From Solenopsis invicta (taxonomy: Eukaryota > Arthropoda > Insecta > Hymenoptera > Formicidae), in contig NC_052665.1 in NCBI RefSeq assembly GCF_016802725.1, forward strand, positions 24,873,501 through 24,937,500: 64,000 nt of DNA. Reading direction: 5' to 3'. Under the pieces are notes generated by a model, which saw only the letters and a list, made by a program, of their open reading frames with translations, made no database searches and was not told the origin of the DNA. Below are positions 11,931 to 21,453 of the stretch, in pieces (position 1 is the first letter of the stretch; every line of letters begins with the position of its first letter). The translations under genes were made by a program, and so were the position numbers.

Positions 11931-13240
11931 AAAGAGATAATGTTTTATTAAGGATGTACTGGCGGTAACGTCTAACATTGACAATGCCTTGAAAATTTTA
12001 TAAATTGTTTCTATTTATTATCTGAACACATGTTTAAAATTTGAATTCGATCCTCTAACTGGTTCACGAGTTATTCAACTTTAAATTTTGCATGTATTTT
12101 TATGGTGTAGCAGTACATTTCCACTTATATCAACAAAATTATAAAGAAATAACATTGCCAATATTCTGAAACTTTGTTTATGAGTAAATAAAATATTGAG
12201 CAATATTTCTAAAAAAGTTTATATTGATTTACTAACTCGTTGTTAAGATATCAATGATAAAACGACGCAAAATTTTAGTAAATGTCAAATTTTCGAATGA
12301 GCTACGTAACCATACTACATGACCACCTTACTTTGACTTGTATAAAGTGATAGAAGAGCAAATATTATGTTAATGGTATTTAAATATCTTATGGATTTTT
12401 AAGTTCCATTTGATATCTGATATACATTAAATTGCATTAAATGTTATCAATATGCGTCTAGTTTTTTCATTTCTTACAGTTGATTTTTGATAAAATTTAC
12501 GTGCAAAAGTTTTTTGTCGACGATCGCAAAAATGGCAAAATATACAAATATATTTATTTGTAGTGCCAAATATCACGTTAACTGATATTATTTAAGTCAT
12601 TAATCCTATACATGATACGAGTACATATGGTGTTCGTCTTAAGTTACCCAAATAGCAATGCATTCTTTGCACAAAAGAAGAAATACTTGCTAATTACAAG
12701 TTTTCTTTCGGTTGCAGTCACGTTATATCGCAGACACTAATCTCTTTAAATAAGACTATCTAAAGGCAATCGGAAGGAAACTATTTCTTAGGAATTGACG
12801 GAACTTATTAGTATAAAATTTTCAATAACTTGTTATAAATAGTTTTCAACAATTCTTTATTATAATATTTCCTCCAAATATAAGGAAATTGTGTTAACAT
12901 CATAATTGATTAAAATTATATATTTATGTATTTTAATATATTTCAATGAAATATGTATGTTATATCCAGATAGCACACAATATTTATTATAAATATTAAT
13001 AAATATTTTACATAATTTTTTTAGAAATATTGTAGAAGTATTTTATACATATTTTATATATATGACGGAAAAAATTATAAAAATATTTATCCAAAATATT
13101 GTTAAAGTATCTATTAAATATTTTCTAAAATATTTATGGTCAACAAAGAATATTTACAAAAATATTAATGTAAATATTTGTAACAAATAAAAAAAATATT
13201 TGTAGTAATATTTTGTAAAGCCAGGATTGTATAACCAGAA
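11931..13240. other. Unique-looking AT-rich block between the two array parts
   Basis: It differs from the array on both sides. The part 12960-13200 is full of AATATTT motifs and starts with CAGATAGCACACAATATTTA, which resembles 6917-6940, so it may be a dispersed AT-rich repeat. No coding signal is visible. Confidence 0.4.
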
Positions 13241-14290
13241 CATCCTTAAAGAAAATTTTATTTTAATAACAGAAAATTACAAATATCATATGATATTCAC
13301 CCGTTATTAAAAAAAAATCTTAAAACGCGTGTTCAATTACGCTCTTAATTTCTTAAATTTTTATCTTTTTCGCCTTTTTTAATTTTTTTGTCCTTCCTAT
13401 TTTATTACCATTTTACACTCCTTTGATTCAACTTTCTTCTTTCCTTCTTTTTTTATATTATTTCATTACTCTTCTTTTAATAGCATTTTAATAGCAATAT
13501 TATAATAATATTATTTATAATATTATAATAATATTATAACATTTTAATAACATTTCTCTTCTTTTCTTTACCTTTCTCGAACATTTTTTAAACTTTTTAC
13601 TAAAAGAGAATGTCCTGTTTAAAAAAATTTCATTTTAATAACAGAAAATCGCAAAATATAATATTCACCCGTTATTTAAAAAAAAACCTCAAAACTCGTT
13701 TTCAATTCTTAATTTTTTAAATCTTTATTTTCTCTGCCTTTTTTAATTCTTTTGTCCTTTCTATTTTATTATCATTTTACACTTCTTCAATTCAACCTCT
13801 TTCTTTCCTTCTTTTTTACATTATTTCATTACTCTTCTTTTAATAAAAATATTATAATAATATTAAACAAAAGTATTCATTCCTCTTCTTCTCTTTATCT
13901 TCATCGCACATTTTTTAAGCTCTTTACTAAAAGAGATAATGTTCTATTAATCCTTTTAAGACGGTTTTTACAACTGATGGTACACATGTGTACCTAGAGT
14001 TTAAAAAGGGTTAAAAAACATTTTATTTTAGTAACAGAAAATCGCAAAATATAATATTCACCTGTTATTAAAAAAGAACTTTCAAAGCGTATTCAATTAC
14101 ATTCTTAATTTCTTAAATCTTTACCTTCTCCGCTTTCTATAATTCCTTTCTTCTTTCTGCTTTATTATTATTTTACACTTCTTTGATTTAACCTGCTTCC
14201 TTCTTTCTTTTCTACATTATTTCATTACTCTTCTTTTAATAGCATTTTAATAGCAATATTATAATAATATTAAACAAAATTGCTAAAAAT
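13241..14290 (+). repeat. Complex pyrimidine-rich tandem array, part 2
   Basis: Three further units begin near 13260, 13630 and 14030, each with AATAACAGAAAAT, then ATATTCACC-GTTATTA and a long C/T-rich stretch ending in TATTTCATTACTCTTCTTTT. The spacing is about 370-400 bp. They belong to the same family as part 1 but are closer to one another than to part 1, which suggests separate local amplification. Confidence 0.75.
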
Positions 14291-14631
14291 AAAATATAAC
14301 ACAAAGTATCAATTCTTTATAATGATATTATAACCATAAACATAAACGTTTCATAAGATTTATCTAAAATAATCGTGAAGTCGTCCAAACGGAAAAGAAA
14401 AGTCCTCATCGACGCAGGAAACAGAACCAACACATTATTATTACACCATTAACCTCGTGATGCATGTAACAGTTATGTCTATTAACTGTCAAAACGTAAT
14501 CTCCGCGATGACAGCAGCTCGCGAAGTAAGCACATCGAGAGAACCAATCAGCATTACGGAAAAGCGTCAACAATAAACTTCGAGAGACTGCGACTATCGA
14601 TTTAACATGGATTTTTTCAGATAGGAGAAAA
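14291..14631. other. Mixed sequence, no gene recognised
   Basis: A GC-richer stretch at 14390-14600 between the array and a foldback element. No reading frame or repeat partner was identified. Confidence 0.35.
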
Positions 14632-15073
14632 ATGCAAGTGATAGTATCTTTATTTTTAAAATAAAATCCAAGTGGTATCTTTAATTCCTTTCTAAATAAA
14701 ATTCAAGTGATACTATCTGTGTATTTCTATTGATCTGTTTTAACCTAAGTAAATGTACTTAATTTTAAAAAGTTTCAAAGGAATATATAACATTTAATCT
14801 TAAAGAATTAAGGAAAAAACAGAAATGAGAAAGTTTTATTAAAATATAAAATTTTTAAACTACAAAAAATTGCCGCTGCTAGATAGGAAAAGCAATGAAA
14901 AGAATTGACATAAGAAAGAATGCGATAAATGTAACACTTGTAAGATATGCGTTATAAAATAAAGTAATTATTCAATAGAAATACACAGATAGTATCACTT
15001 GAATTTTATTTAGAAAGGAATTAAAGATACCACTTGGATTTTATTTGAAAAATAAAGATACTATCACTTGCAT
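14632..15073. mobile_element. Foldback element with 102-bp inverted arms
   Basis: The arms 14632-14733 and 14972-15073 are near-perfect inverted copies. The left arm contains AAGTGATAGTATCTTTATTT and CAAGTGATACTATCTGTG. The right arm contains the reverse complements in reverse order. The arm itself holds two related AAGTG.TA.TATCT motifs. The loop of about 240 bp is AT-rich and non-coding. It directly adjoins the inverted repeat member at 15085. Confidence 0.8.
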
Positions 15074-15084
15074 TTTATTTGTTA

Positions 15085-15321
15085 AAAGTAGTACAGCAAT
15101 TATTTCAAAGAGCAACATATTCTCTTTATAATTGGCGCAATTTAAAGATTTCATATATTTTTTGGGAAGAATACATTTAGGTTGGATTAAATTTAAAATA
15201 TTTATTTTTAAGTAAATACTACTTGGGTTAGAAATAGGAAGATTTTTCAATGAAAATGCAGAAATAGAATCATTTAGGTTTTGTATAGAAATTAAAGAGA
15301 GTACCACATGGGTTAGCATAG
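15085..15321 (-). repeat. Inverted copy of the repeat at 8028-8386
   Basis: Read on the minus strand, this stretch matches 8028-8386 but has one copy of the 125-bp unit instead of two. Its minus-strand open frame gives almost the same peptide as the plus-strand frame at 8035. This shows DNA-level repeat identity, not a gene. The two copies are about 6.8 kb apart and could pair as an inverted repeat. Confidence 0.85.
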
Positions 15322-15385
15322 AAAATATAATATACGAGAGGATGTACCTTGTTTGATCACGTTGCGATTGATCACAGCGTACCTC

Positions 15386-15764
15386 CATCACATTGTAAGA
15401 GTAGCGTAATACGTTCTTGTGCGCATGGCAGGATTATCACGTTACTCTCACGCCGTGAAATGTACCCAACATGCGTAATTGCACCATGCGACCTTTTACG
15501 CGTATAGTCGTGAGCTAAAAGGTAGCAACACATTTTTTTTGATGGTAGATGGTTTGATACTTAATTGGTTGGATCCACAGGTAAGAACTAATGACGTTCT
15601 CCGTTTGATGAGCAAGTCTACATTTCAAAAACAATCGAAGAAAATGTGTTGCAACCTTTTAGCTCACGACTATACACGCATGCGTCCATCACATTGTGAG
15701 GGCACTGTGATGCACTTTTGCACGCACAGCGTGATTATCACGTCGTGAGAATAACGTGAATTCA
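15386..15764. repeat. Pair of about 75-bp related repeats flanking a MITE
   Basis: The blocks 15386-15460 and 15690-15764 both start CATCACATTGT and share a GCGTGATTATCACGT-like core and a final CGTGA. They lie either side of the MITE at 15503-15674, so the MITE may have landed between two units of a small tandem repeat. Confidence 0.5.
15503..15674 (+). mobile_element. TA-type MITE, copy 1
   Basis: A 172-bp unit. The ends TATAGTCGTGAGCTAAAAGG and, inverted, CCTTTTAGCTCACGACTATA form terminal inverted repeats of about 40 bp that also include AACACATTTT. The interior reads TTGGTTGGATCCACAGGTAA. A TA duplication at each end is compatible with a Tc1/mariner-mobilised MITE. A second copy in the opposite orientation is at 17319-17491. 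Confidence 0.85.
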
Positions 15765-15948
15765 CAAATTGTTGTATGGGTTTATACGTGTCGTCTATAT
15801 AATGTTTATACAAATGTTGCGTTTATTTTTGTAGTGTTTAAACTAAAAATTAAATATTAATAACAAACGAACATGTGATGAAGGAAAATGAAATAGTTAT
15901 TGTCAAAAAAATGTCATAATTTTTTACCATTTACAAGGAGATGCTACA
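15765..15948. other. AT-rich spacer, nothing recognised
   Basis: Short sequence between the small repeats and the large foldback element. No gene or repeat partner was found. Confidence 0.4.
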
Positions 15949-16945
15949 AATTATAAAACACGGAATCAGATGAGCCTTAGTTCATTCAAAATGGGAGATA
16001 GAGGGTATAAAAAATATTAGAGCATTTGAGTGCATGGACCTTCGTTTCAAAGAAATTTACGTGTAAAATTTGGCATTTGCCGCGCGATGCGTTAAGTACT
16101 ATTGCACGGTAGGTTAAAGCGTGAAGTGCGATGGCTGAGGAGATTATGGCTTTATTATACAATTCTGGCATTGCTGTACAATGTTGTGGGTAAAAATTTA
16201 CGTAAAAGCATTGGAAACACAAAATACTACAATGTACACCATGAATATTGTATAAAAGGATAACGTGTTCTATAAGAACATTTAATATTATGTAAGTTTA
16301 CAGGAAAACATAATTGATTCATATTACTAAATATTTCGCCTTCATGTGCTAACTTTGACACGTACCAAGCAAATTGTAACATATTTTTAAATTTCGGCGC
16401 AGATAATAAATAGTGTGTTAATGATTGAATTCTGATTGCATTATATTACGTATTCAATTCTATTCTTTCTCCGCCAAAAATAATATCAGGACAATGTACA
16501 GCAATGTCAGAATTGTATAATGAATAAAAATAAATAAATAAACTTGAATAAATATGCAAACTTTCTGATTATTACATTGTTACATATACCAAATAATATA
16601 TAACTATTAATATCTTGCTAAGAATAATAAAAATTAATTACAATTAATAAATGTAGCTATTATTTAAAAAAAGAAAAAATTGGCACTGCGAGGTTTCGAA
16701 CACACGCGGCCGCAGAAGACAAAATAAAAGGCGCGCACCTAGTCCCCTCAGCCATCGCGCTTTAACCTACCACGTTTTAACCTACCGCGCAATAATACTT
16801 AACGCACTGCGCGGCAAATGCCAAACTTCACATGCAAATTTCTCTGAAACAAAGGCCCATGCACTCAAATACTCGACACCTTTTTATACTCTCGATCCCC
16901 CCTTTTGAATAAACTAAGGCTCATCTGATTACGTGTTTTACAATT
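15949..16945. mobile_element. Foldback-type element with about 195-bp inverted arms
   Basis: The arms 15949-16140 and 16746-16945 are inverted copies with scattered substitutions. The left outer end is AATTATAAAACACGGAATCA. The right outer end, reversed, is AATTGTAAAACACGTAATCA. Both arms contain GGCAAATGCC- and GCACTCAAAT-type blocks and end inward at GCGATGGCTGAGG. The right arm has a short internal duplication of TTAACCTACC. The roughly 600-bp centre is AT-rich with no transposase, so the element is non-autonomous. Confidence 0.8.
16681..16756 (-). other. tRNA-like segment (SINE or tRNA remnant) inside the foldback element
   Basis: On the minus strand a 76-nt stretch begins GATGGCTGAGGGGACTAGG, which fits an A-box (TGGCNNAGNNGG). 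It ends GTGTTCGAAACCTCGCAGTG, which fits a B-box (GGTTCGANNCC). The distance is tRNA-like, but the first bases do not form a proper acceptor stem with the last ones, so it is not a working tRNA gene. A tRNA-derived SINE head captured by the element is the simplest reading. The A-box part also occurs in the other arm. Confidence 0.4.
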
Positions 16946-17164
16946 CGTATGTCCTTGTTAGTTTGGAAAATAGAGCTATAAAAAAATGCAATTTTTGTTG
17001 GACATATGAATGCGATTGGGAGCAGCCAGTAAGCATTGAGTTAGTCTGTATCCCTCTGCATTCATTTCCTTTCGTGTGTGCGTACGGCGTAACTAAAAAG
17101 TTTTATCTCACTAGTGGAAGTATTGCCACTGAGCGCGCAATGGGACCTAACTTTTAAATAGTTT
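16946..17164. other. Unassigned spacer
   Basis: Sequence between the foldback element and the next hairpin MITE. A 74-codon plus-strand frame crosses it without any recognisable domain. Confidence 0.35.
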
Positions 17165-17304
17165 CCCTGATAAAAAAAAACCGATAGAAAACGATAGAGT
17201 CCAGGTCCAGGTTAAGAAACTTAATTCAAAACAATAGAATTCTATTGTTTTGAATTAGGTTTCTTGTCCTAGACTATCGTTCTCTATCAATTTTTTTATC
17301 GGGG
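17165..17304. mobile_element. 140-bp hairpin MITE
   Basis: The whole unit is one long inverted repeat. The left half starts CCTGATAAAAAAAAACCGAT and reaches TTCAAAACAATAG. The right half mirrors this and ends ATTTTTTTATCGGGG. The centre is AATT. It directly precedes the second TA-type MITE at 17319. Confidence 0.8.
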
Positions 17305-17318
17305 TATTGTCGCAAGTG

Positions 17319-17491
17319 TATAGTCGTGAGCTAAAAGGTTGCAACACATTTTCTTCGATTGTTTTTGGAATGTAGACTTGCTCATCGAATGGCGAACGTC
17401 ATTAGTTCTTACCTGTGGATCCAACCAATTAAGCATCGAACCATCTAACCATCGAAGAAAATGTGTTGCAACCTTCTAACTCACGACTGTA
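17319..17491 (-). mobile_element. TA-type MITE, copy 2 (opposite orientation)
   Basis: The terminal repeats are those of 15503-15674 (TATAGTCGTGAGCTAAAAGG at the left end), while the interior TTACCTGTGGATCCAACCAA is the reverse complement of copy 1. The right end has two substitutions (AACTCACGACTGTA). The length is 173 bp. Confidence 0.85.
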
Positions 17492-18268
17492 CTATCTTCA
17501 AAAAAAGACTTGTTTGTTTTTTGCAAGAAATCCTTTAATTGTAAAGAATTTTGGATTCTTTTCTAAATTCTCTTCTTTAAAATGATCATCCATGTTAATG
17601 TCCAGAATATATATCATCGAACTACACAATCAATCAAATTTTTAAATCCTGCACATTAACTTTTGCAAATGTATAAATGTGCATTCTTCTTGTACCAAAT
17701 ACCAACATGATTTTTTTGTCTATTGTATACAGTAATATCTAATTGACTTTATCCTATTCATTACAAAACAATTGTTTAGTAAGAAAAGAAAGGGAGTGAT
17801 GGAATACTACTTTGTTTTTTTTTAAATGATTTAGTAAATATTAACGTAATGCAATTCTTATCAACTTATTAATTTGTTAGCCATAGAGTTCTATCAATCA
17901 CTCTATAAGTAATTCATCGAGTATATAGAAAACAAACATAGTTTACAATTTACTCAAGAGGCAAAAAAGATACGTTTATGAGAAGCAGAAAGGTTGTAGA
18001 ACATTAACAATTAATGTCATAAAAGGCACTTTTTTCATAAATTAATCCTTTGTGGATCCTTTGTGGATCTTGCACACTAATAAATACTAGAAGACAAGGT
18101 TTTATAAAATTTCATGAAATATTTTGTATTAAAAAAAAATTTTTTTTAAATAATCTTTTTGCTTAAAAATAACTCTTCAAAATAATTTCTTTGCTGTTAG
18201 TAAGCATTATGCAACATCCACTAAACAATTGTAAAGGTGTAAGAACGGTCTTACGCTAAGACAAATAG
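17492..18268. other. AT-rich intron, nothing recognised
   Basis: No reading frame with a domain and no paired repeat seen. There is a small direct repeat CTTTGTGGATC around 18050-18070. Confidence 0.45.
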
Positions 18269-18719
18269 TTAACACGTTAAGTGCCACGCTGGTTCCTACG
18301 AACCGGCGCTAGACTTTTCGTTCAAGCCTCGTCGGTCCGAAAAGTTCCGCTTGACGGCCAACTATAGCGTGAACGGAACGGCACGTAAAACCGACGTGAC
18401 GTTTAATATTATAAATATTAACAAAACAGAGTCAATGTTTGCGCCGTTACTGATCTTCGATTATTAATTTAACACGGTAATATCACGAAGATCGCAGTTT
18501 TATATATCAAAGGGGTTATATAATAGTATAATATTAATTATTATAGATTTATTTAGTCAAATGGTTCTACTTCATTGTTGTTTGCTATTTGGCGCTCGCT
18601 TGTTGCGTCTAATATTTAATAAAGTAAAAGTCAAACGCCGGTTCGTGAAAACCGACGCAGCGTAAACGGAAAGTCTAGTGTCCAGTCCTTACAGACCGGC
18701 GTAGCACTTGACGTGCTAA
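18269..18719. mobile_element. piggyBac-like non-autonomous element
   Basis: About 450 bp. The left end is TTAACACGTTAAGTGCCACG. The right end, inverted, is TTAGCACGTCAAGTGCTACG. The inverted match extends about 55 bp through CACTAGACTTTCCG-like sequence. The left target is TTAA, and the right has CTAA, a one-base change from TTAA. TTAA targets are typical of piggyBac. There is no transposase inside. A 62-codon minus-strand frame at its right end is incidental. Confidence 0.7.
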
Positions 18720-19262
18720 CGATCATCTCATGACCCCTCTCACTAGATAATATCACTTTACCGAATTCATATACATTACGGCGCACATTAAATTCAATTA
18801 GATTATTTAAAAACCACATTCAAATCCTTCAAGTTAAAATTAAAAAATCAATATCTAACACACTCCTTAAAATTGAGTAGAAAGTATAACTATAAAAATT
18901 GTTGCAAATAAAGTATAACTAAAAAATACTTGCAAAATAAAAGTTCAGCTTTTATAAGAATGCAGTAAACACTAATGATCAGTAACCATCCTACAATGTC
19001 TAAATAAACTGTAACAAAGAATTTTTAGCGGTTACTCTTAGAATTCAAATTATACGAGAAACCATTGCAACTTATCACCCCATATGTATCTCACAGCTCC
19101 TATCTTTCCTTTAATTTCTCGATTGTTAATATGCAAATATGGCATAAGAAATAAATACTTTTGAGTCAATATTTGTTCAATTTTTTTTCTATTTATACTA
19201 TAACTAATTAAAAGTTCTAACGGTTATAGTTAGATCTTATTGTTAGTAATATTTCTTTTGTA

Positions 19263-19313
<51 letters not shown>

Positions 19314-19924
19314 TAAATTTACTAAGTCGCATCGATAGATTGTTCGGTCTTAAAAAAATTTTAAATTAAACAAAAATAGTAATATCACAATATTAAATCC
19401 CAAATTAATTTCGTAATAATTATATTAACAAGCATCTAATATGTCAATAAAAAAACTTTTCCCTTCAAAAAACCATAATTTATTGCGAAAAATAACATTT
19501 CAACAATAGATCGAACCTAGAACCTCTCGACTTTTTGATGTCAGTGACTTTTTTTAATTATTTTACTACATGGTGTTAAATAATTAAAAGCTAATATTTT
19601 TAATTAATACTATGCATACAGATATAATTAATTATTCACTCAGCACTCGTTTTATTTTTAATAATTCTAAATATAATAAGAAATTTTCAAAAATTCAAAT
19701 TTACAAAATTTTTTATTCTGATGTATGAGATTTGATCAAAATATATTTAAAACTTTTGAATTTCGTGCATAATACGTAACCGATTTAGCCCATTTCTTTT
19801 TCTGAGATTGGTACATCTCTTCTTGACACTTATGTAAATTTTCAGCCTTTTTGGATGCATAGTTGATTTTGAACAAATAAGCTAGTAAGATGCGTTTTGA
19901 TGTGCTTAGACATTTAAAATGTGA
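18720..19924. other. AT-rich intron with a (TA)n microsatellite at 19267-19305
   Basis: The only structured item is a pure TA run of about 39 bases. Elsewhere the sequence is AT-rich, with short frames lacking domains. Confidence 0.5.
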
Positions 19925-20330
19925 AAGTAACGGACCAAAGAATTTATCAAATTTTGCGTTAATAATAAAATTGAATGCAATCACCTGAATGAATTGTTGT
20001 GCTGTGAAGAAAATGCAATTTATGATTAGCATAAAACGTTTTAAAAAGGATGGTAAAAACGTTAAAAATGACGAGAGGCCTCGGCAAATGAGCACATTAA
20101 TTCATGAAATCAAAATGGAAAAAATTCCTACCATCGGATAGTACGGTCAATAAAAAGTATTAATTGAAAATTTTACGCCGTTTGTGTGAAACAATCCGAG
20201 AAAAACAACCAGAATTGTAGAAAAAACAATTCATTCTAATTACACTATGACAATGCACCAGCTTATCAAGCGATAGCATCGCAACGCCAGATATTAAAAA
20301 AAAAATTTGTCAAAAAGTTCGAGTCAATAT
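19925..20330 (+). pseudogene. Decayed mariner transposase fragment
   Basis: Plus-strand translation across frames gives EFIKFCVNNKIECN (N-terminal helix region), then KDGKNVKNDERPRQMSTL (the linker usually reading GREDVEDDERSGRPST), and after a gap LHYDNAPAYQAIASQ, the HDNAPAH box with the second catalytic aspartate. The middle third of the protein is missing and stops are frequent. No terminal repeats were recognised. The antisense frame at 19736-20095 is a shadow of this region. Confidence 0.6.
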
Positions 20331-20762
20331 TTTGTGACTACGGTACTGGCATTGTCGAAGCGCTACCGCAGTAGCTTTATCTCAAGTTTTTGCCTTGCAC
20401 GTTTTCCGATTTAATGAACTCGGAAATTACTCGGAAACAAAGATTGAAAAATAAAACAAATTTTAATGATACTTTTATAATAACTTTTTACGAACTTTTG
20501 ATTGCGACCGGTCCGAATGAAATCGGTTCAGTCAATCCCGAGATTTCAATAACGAGTCTATGAAAAGTGTCACTTCGACAATTTTAGTTTTCAGTGTTGT
20601 TCGTCGTCCGACAACAACGGTCGTTGTCTTCGTCTTGTTCAGTCTCATCGCCAAAGTGTATTTACAACGCTCAAGACGGGCGACTGTCTGTCAAGAAGGG
20701 TTTTTATGTGGGGTTATGCACTATGCAACTACTTAATCAAAAGAGCGCTCGAGAGAGAAAGG
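20331..20762. other. Unassigned sequence before the LINE array
   Basis: The part 20580-20760 is less AT-rich, with no recognised product. It ends in GCTCGAGAGAGAAAGG, a GA-rich flank next to the 3' tail of the first LINE. Confidence 0.35.
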
Positions 20763-21311
20763 GACTGACTGACTGACTGACTGACTTGGCTTTATTTACA
20801 TTCTAGGGACCTGCCCTCTAAGAATATGTACAGTAAAGCAAAATCGAAATATACAAAAAAATTAACAAAAAACTAAACTTAAAATACAAACAAAACAGAA
20901 TGGTATAAAACAATAGTGTAAATGCATAGAAAAAAATGTACATTTTTAACTATAACGCAATTAATAAACTTGAGTAAGATAAAATAAAATAAAACAAAAC
21001 AAAACAATAATATAAGCAATAATTGAAAAGAAAAAAAAAACAGAATACAGAACTAAAAAACAGAGAATAATGTAAAATTAAACGAGATGACGTTATTGAA
21101 GAGAAGATACTGAATAGTATACAAAATAAAGATTTAAGATAACGTGACGTTGAGAGGAAGATTGTGAGTAACATTGTTAGTGTTGCGTGGCCAAAAGTAA
21201 CCGCGTCTTCACTTAATTATGTTACATTTGAGGTTGGCGCGCGCTCCTCCGCAGATGATCGAAGAGGAAGAGCCTGAAAAATTTTAGTGAGTTTGCCTCC
21301 CTCACCCCAGC

Positions 21312-21446
21312 GGGTCCCGATAGCGCACATCCCGATAGCACACAAACCACTCACAATGATAGATGCCTAGAGATTTTCCGTAGGTTGGGTTAGATAAGTC
21401 AAGATGATTGGTTGGTGAGCTATTGGGATGTGCGCTATCGGAACCC
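21312..21446. mobile_element. Hairpin MITE, copy 1, inside LINE E1
   Basis: The left end GGGTCCCGATAGCGCACATC and the right end, inverted, GGGTTCCGATAGCGCACATC match over about 20 bp, with further imperfect pairing inward. Near-matching flanks CCCTCAC occur on both sides. Same family as 22640-22781. It contains GGTTGGGTTAG, common in hymenopteran DNA. Confidence 0.8.
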
Positions 21447-21453
21447 TCCCCCC

